Shown here in pieces: positions 62,170 to 64,000 of a stretch of DNA of 64,000 nt. The notes under the pieces were generated by a model. It had not been told where the DNA came from and searched no databases. It saw nothing but the letters and a program-made list of their open reading frames with translations. How positions within the stretch are numbered: position 1 is the stretch's first letter; every line of letters begins with the position of its first letter. The position numbers and the translations under genes are program-made. The DNA is from Rhodocyclales bacterium (GTDB lineage Bacteria; Pseudomonadota; Gammaproteobacteria; Burkholderiales; Rhodocyclaceae), in assembly GCA_028292505.1 (NCBI GenBank), contig JAQGMF010000054.1, forward strand, positions 18,968 through 82,967. Direction: 5' to 3'.

Positions 62170-62292
62170 ATCTCCGCAATTTGCGTTACGGCAATTCTCA
62201 CAGCGAGCACCGGAGCGGCTCTTCAGCAAGGCGCCCCTGCGGGCGACGCGGCGCATTACAATTGTCACAATTCCGTAACCTGAGTCTTCCCC

Positions 62293-62919
62293 ATGTTTGG
62301 TCGCCTGATGCCCCGCGAGGGCCGTTTTTTTGAATTGTTCAACGCCCATGCCGAGCAGATGGTGCTGGCCGCCAAGGAACTTGCCCTGTTGATGGCGAAC
62401 GAGGGCGACGCGAAGACGCGCATCGAAGCCATCGATTCGCGCGAGGTGCGTGCCGACGGCATCACCCACGATGTCATCGCGCTGCTGCATCGCACCTTCA
62501 TCACGCCGTTCGATCGCGACGAGATTCACCAGTTGATCTCGGCCATGGATGACATCGTCGACGCCATCCAGGACGTCGCCGAATCGGTGACGCTCTACAA
62601 CGTCGAGACCTACACCGCCGAGGCGCGCCAGATGGCGAATCTGACGCTGTCGTGCTGCGAGCGCGTCAGGCACGTCGTATCGCTGCTCGACGATATGCGT
62701 TCGGCATCGGACATGATGCGCACCTGTCGCGAGATCGAGCAGCTCGAAAGCGACTGCGACCGCGTCATGCGCACAGCCATTTCCACGCTGTTTCGCAAGG
62801 AAACCGACGCCATGAAAGTGATGAAGCTGTCGGCGGTTTACCAGGTACTCGAAAAGATCACCGACTGCTGCAAGGACGTCTCCAAACACGTCGAAAGCAT
62901 CGTGCTGGAAAGCGTCTAG
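62293..62919 (+). CDS. DUF47/PhoU-like regulator of the Pit transporter
   Basis: 208 residues, all-helical. Start FGRLMPREGRFFELFNAHAE, then VDAIQDVAESVTLYNVETYT, MMRTCREIEQLESDCDRVMR, KVMKLSAVYQVLEKITDCCK. Members of this family (TIGR00153) sit beside pit genes and are related to PhoU, which binds iron and phosphate-transport proteins. It lies 3 bases before the pit gene, so co-translated. It probably controls Pit activity. Confidence 0.91.
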   Translation: MFGRLMPREGRFFELFNAHAEQMVLAAKELALLMANEGDAKTRIEAIDSREVRADGITHDVIALLHRTFITPFDRDEIHQLISAMDDIVDAIQDVAESVTLYNVETYTAEARQMANLTLSCCERVRHVVSLLDDMRSASDMMRTCREIEQLESDCDRVMRTAISTLFRKETDAMKVMKLSAVYQVLEKITDCCKDVSKHVESIVLESV

Positions 62920-62922
62920 GCG

Positions 62923-63927
62923 ATGCACCTTCACATCAGTCTGGCGGTCGTCATCGGCCTCGTCGGCCTTGCACTGTTCTTCGATTTCCTCAACGGTTTC
63001 CACGACGCGGCCAACTCGATTGCCACTGTCGTGTCGACCGGCGTGCTCAAACCCAAGCACGCAGTGATCTGGGCAGCGGCTTTCAACTTCATCGCGCTGT
63101 GGATCTTCGGCACGCACGTCGCCGCCACCATCGGCAAGGGCATCGTCGACCCAGCGGCAGTGGATCAATTCGTCGTGTTCGGTGCGCTCATCGGCGCCGT
63201 GATATGGAACCTGATCACCTGGTTCTATGGCATCCCGTCGAGTTCCTCGCATGCGCTCATCGGCGGCATCGTCGGCGCCACCATGGCCAAGGCAGGTATC
63301 GGTCCACTGGTAGGCTCGGGTATCGGCAAGACCGTGCTGTTCATCGTGCTCTCGCCGCTACTCGGCATGCTGCTCGGCTCGACCATGATGCTGCTCGTGG
63401 CATGGATTTTCCGGCGCTCGACGCCGGCGCGTGTGGATCGCTGGTTCCGGCGTCTGCAACTGGTCTCGGCCGGTGCATACAGTCTGGGCCACGGTGGCAA
63501 CGATGCACAAAAGACCATTGGCATCATCTGGCTGCTGCTGATCGCAGCGGGCGTTACCGGTCAAGACGATGGCATACCCGCGTGGGTGGTGGTGAGCTGC
63601 TACACGGCCATCGGTCTGGGTACGATGTTCGGTGGTTGGCGCATCGTCAAGACCATGGGGAAGGGCATCACCAAGCTCAAGCCGGTCGGCGGCTTCTGCG
63701 CGGAAACGGGCGGCGCGATTACGCTGTTCATCGCCTCGGCGCTGGGCGTGCCGGTATCCACTACGCATACTATTACCGGCGCCATCGTCGGCGTGGGCTC
63801 GGCACATCGCGTGTCGGCCGTGCGTTGGGGACTGGCCAGCAGCATCGTCTGGGCCTGGGTGCTGACCATCCCGGCGAGCGCCTTGATTGCGGCGATTTCC
63901 TATCGCCTCGGTGCCTACCTGTTGTAG
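62923..63927 (+). CDS. pit: Low-affinity inorganic phosphate transporter (PiT family)
   Basis: 334 residues, ten or so membrane segments. The PHO4 signatures appear twice: FDFLNGFHDAANSIATVVST near the N-terminus and GAYSLGHGGNDAQKTIGIIW in the middle. GSGIGKTVLFIVLSPLLGML and VPVSTTHTITGAIVGVGSAH also match. It imports phosphate as a metal-phosphate complex with protons. It is directly downstream of the DUF47 gene. Confidence 0.94.
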   Translation: MHLHISLAVVIGLVGLALFFDFLNGFHDAANSIATVVSTGVLKPKHAVIWAAAFNFIALWIFGTHVAATIGKGIVDPAAVDQFVVFGALIGAVIWNLITWFYGIPSSSSHALIGGIVGATMAKAGIGPLVGSGIGKTVLFIVLSPLLGMLLGSTMMLLVAWIFRRSTPARVDRWFRRLQLVSAGAYSLGHGGNDAQKTIGIIWLLLIAAGVTGQDDGIPAWVVVSCYTAIGLGTMFGGWRIVKTMGKGITKLKPVGGFCAETGGAITLFIASALGVPVSTTHTITGAIVGVGSAHRVSAVRWGLASSIVWAWVLTIPASALIAAISYRLGAYLL

Positions 63928-63974
63928 CGCACATCGTGGCCTTAGAGGCTGTTTTGCCTATTGAAGATAGGCAA

Positions 63975-64000
63975 TGAAAAGCAAAACCTTTCACCACAGA
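63975..64000 (+). repeat. Start of another palindromic element copy, cut by the right edge
   Basis: TGAAAAGCAAAACCTTTCACC and the CACAGA after it match 13850-13875 with one mismatch. The copy lies 47 bases after the pit stop codon, again in a 3' intergenic position, and continues beyond the window. Confidence 0.75.

Overview
The window is a GC-rich (about 60%) chromosomal segment from a betaproteobacterium of the order Burkholderiales. A member of the Oxalobacteraceae or a near relative fits best. The signs are tandem cyanophycin synthetases beside a DUF1854 gene, a TamA-type Omp85 protein, the style of AlaS and RlmM, and repeated palindromes of the ATTCCCGC type. I found no tRNA, rRNA, CRISPR array, phage or transposase. 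Placement is from family knowledge only; no search was run.

Layout. 1-6.2 kb is a cyanophycin locus: two cphA-type genes leftward (the upstream one short, with a ruined P-loop) and, divergently, an ABC exporter-like protein plus a DUF1854 protein. 6.3-10.1 kb holds a DUF192 protein, RhlE helicase, RlmM and a small lipoprotein. 10.3-13.9 kb holds ugpB directly followed by ugpQ (no permease genes between them), then a Fur-box-preceded cupredoxin/FTR1 iron-uptake pair. 14.2-17.2 kb is alaS with an in-frame AT-rich insertion of about 127 codons. 17.3-23.7 kb is a signalling module: a 4-PAS histidine kinase, a receiver-ATPase, a receiver-PAS-PP2C phosphatase and a convergent SpoIIAA-like protein. 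23.8-30.7 kb is mostly housekeeping: cbiX, tcdA, msrA, tamA, fbp, a dadA-like gene and a TfoX N-domain protein. 30.8-40.2 kb has a chemoreceptor, an RND tripartite efflux operon with a divergent TetR repressor and an operator sitting in the efflux promoter, and a ferredoxin-NADP reductase. 40.4-49 kb has a Dps, a one-piece assimilatory nitrate reductase, an AT-richer lipoprotein, a VOC protein, a chemoreceptor fused at its C-terminus to a TRAP-type (DctP) solute-binding domain, and a DUF2059 protein.

49-57.4 kb is an unusual leftward gene array that appears to start at one ArsR-controlled promoter. It has six SRPBCC/AHSA1 proteins, two VOC proteins, DUF1428, GyrI-like, GFA and YCII proteins, an MFS exporter, and a tiny protein that looks like the detached C-terminal helix of the ArsR regulator. 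57.6-64 kb has crcB, an acyltransferase, a molybdopterin oxidoreductase/cytochrome b pair, an MKKD-repeat secreted protein, a DUF2459 protein and the DUF47-Pit phosphate transport pair.

The most interesting signals are the nuclease-fold-like insertion inside AlaS, the chemoreceptor-DctP fusion whose ligand domain should be cytoplasmic, the ArsR/SRPBCC array with its mini-protein, and palindromic elements whose arms supply the stop codons of neighbouring genes.
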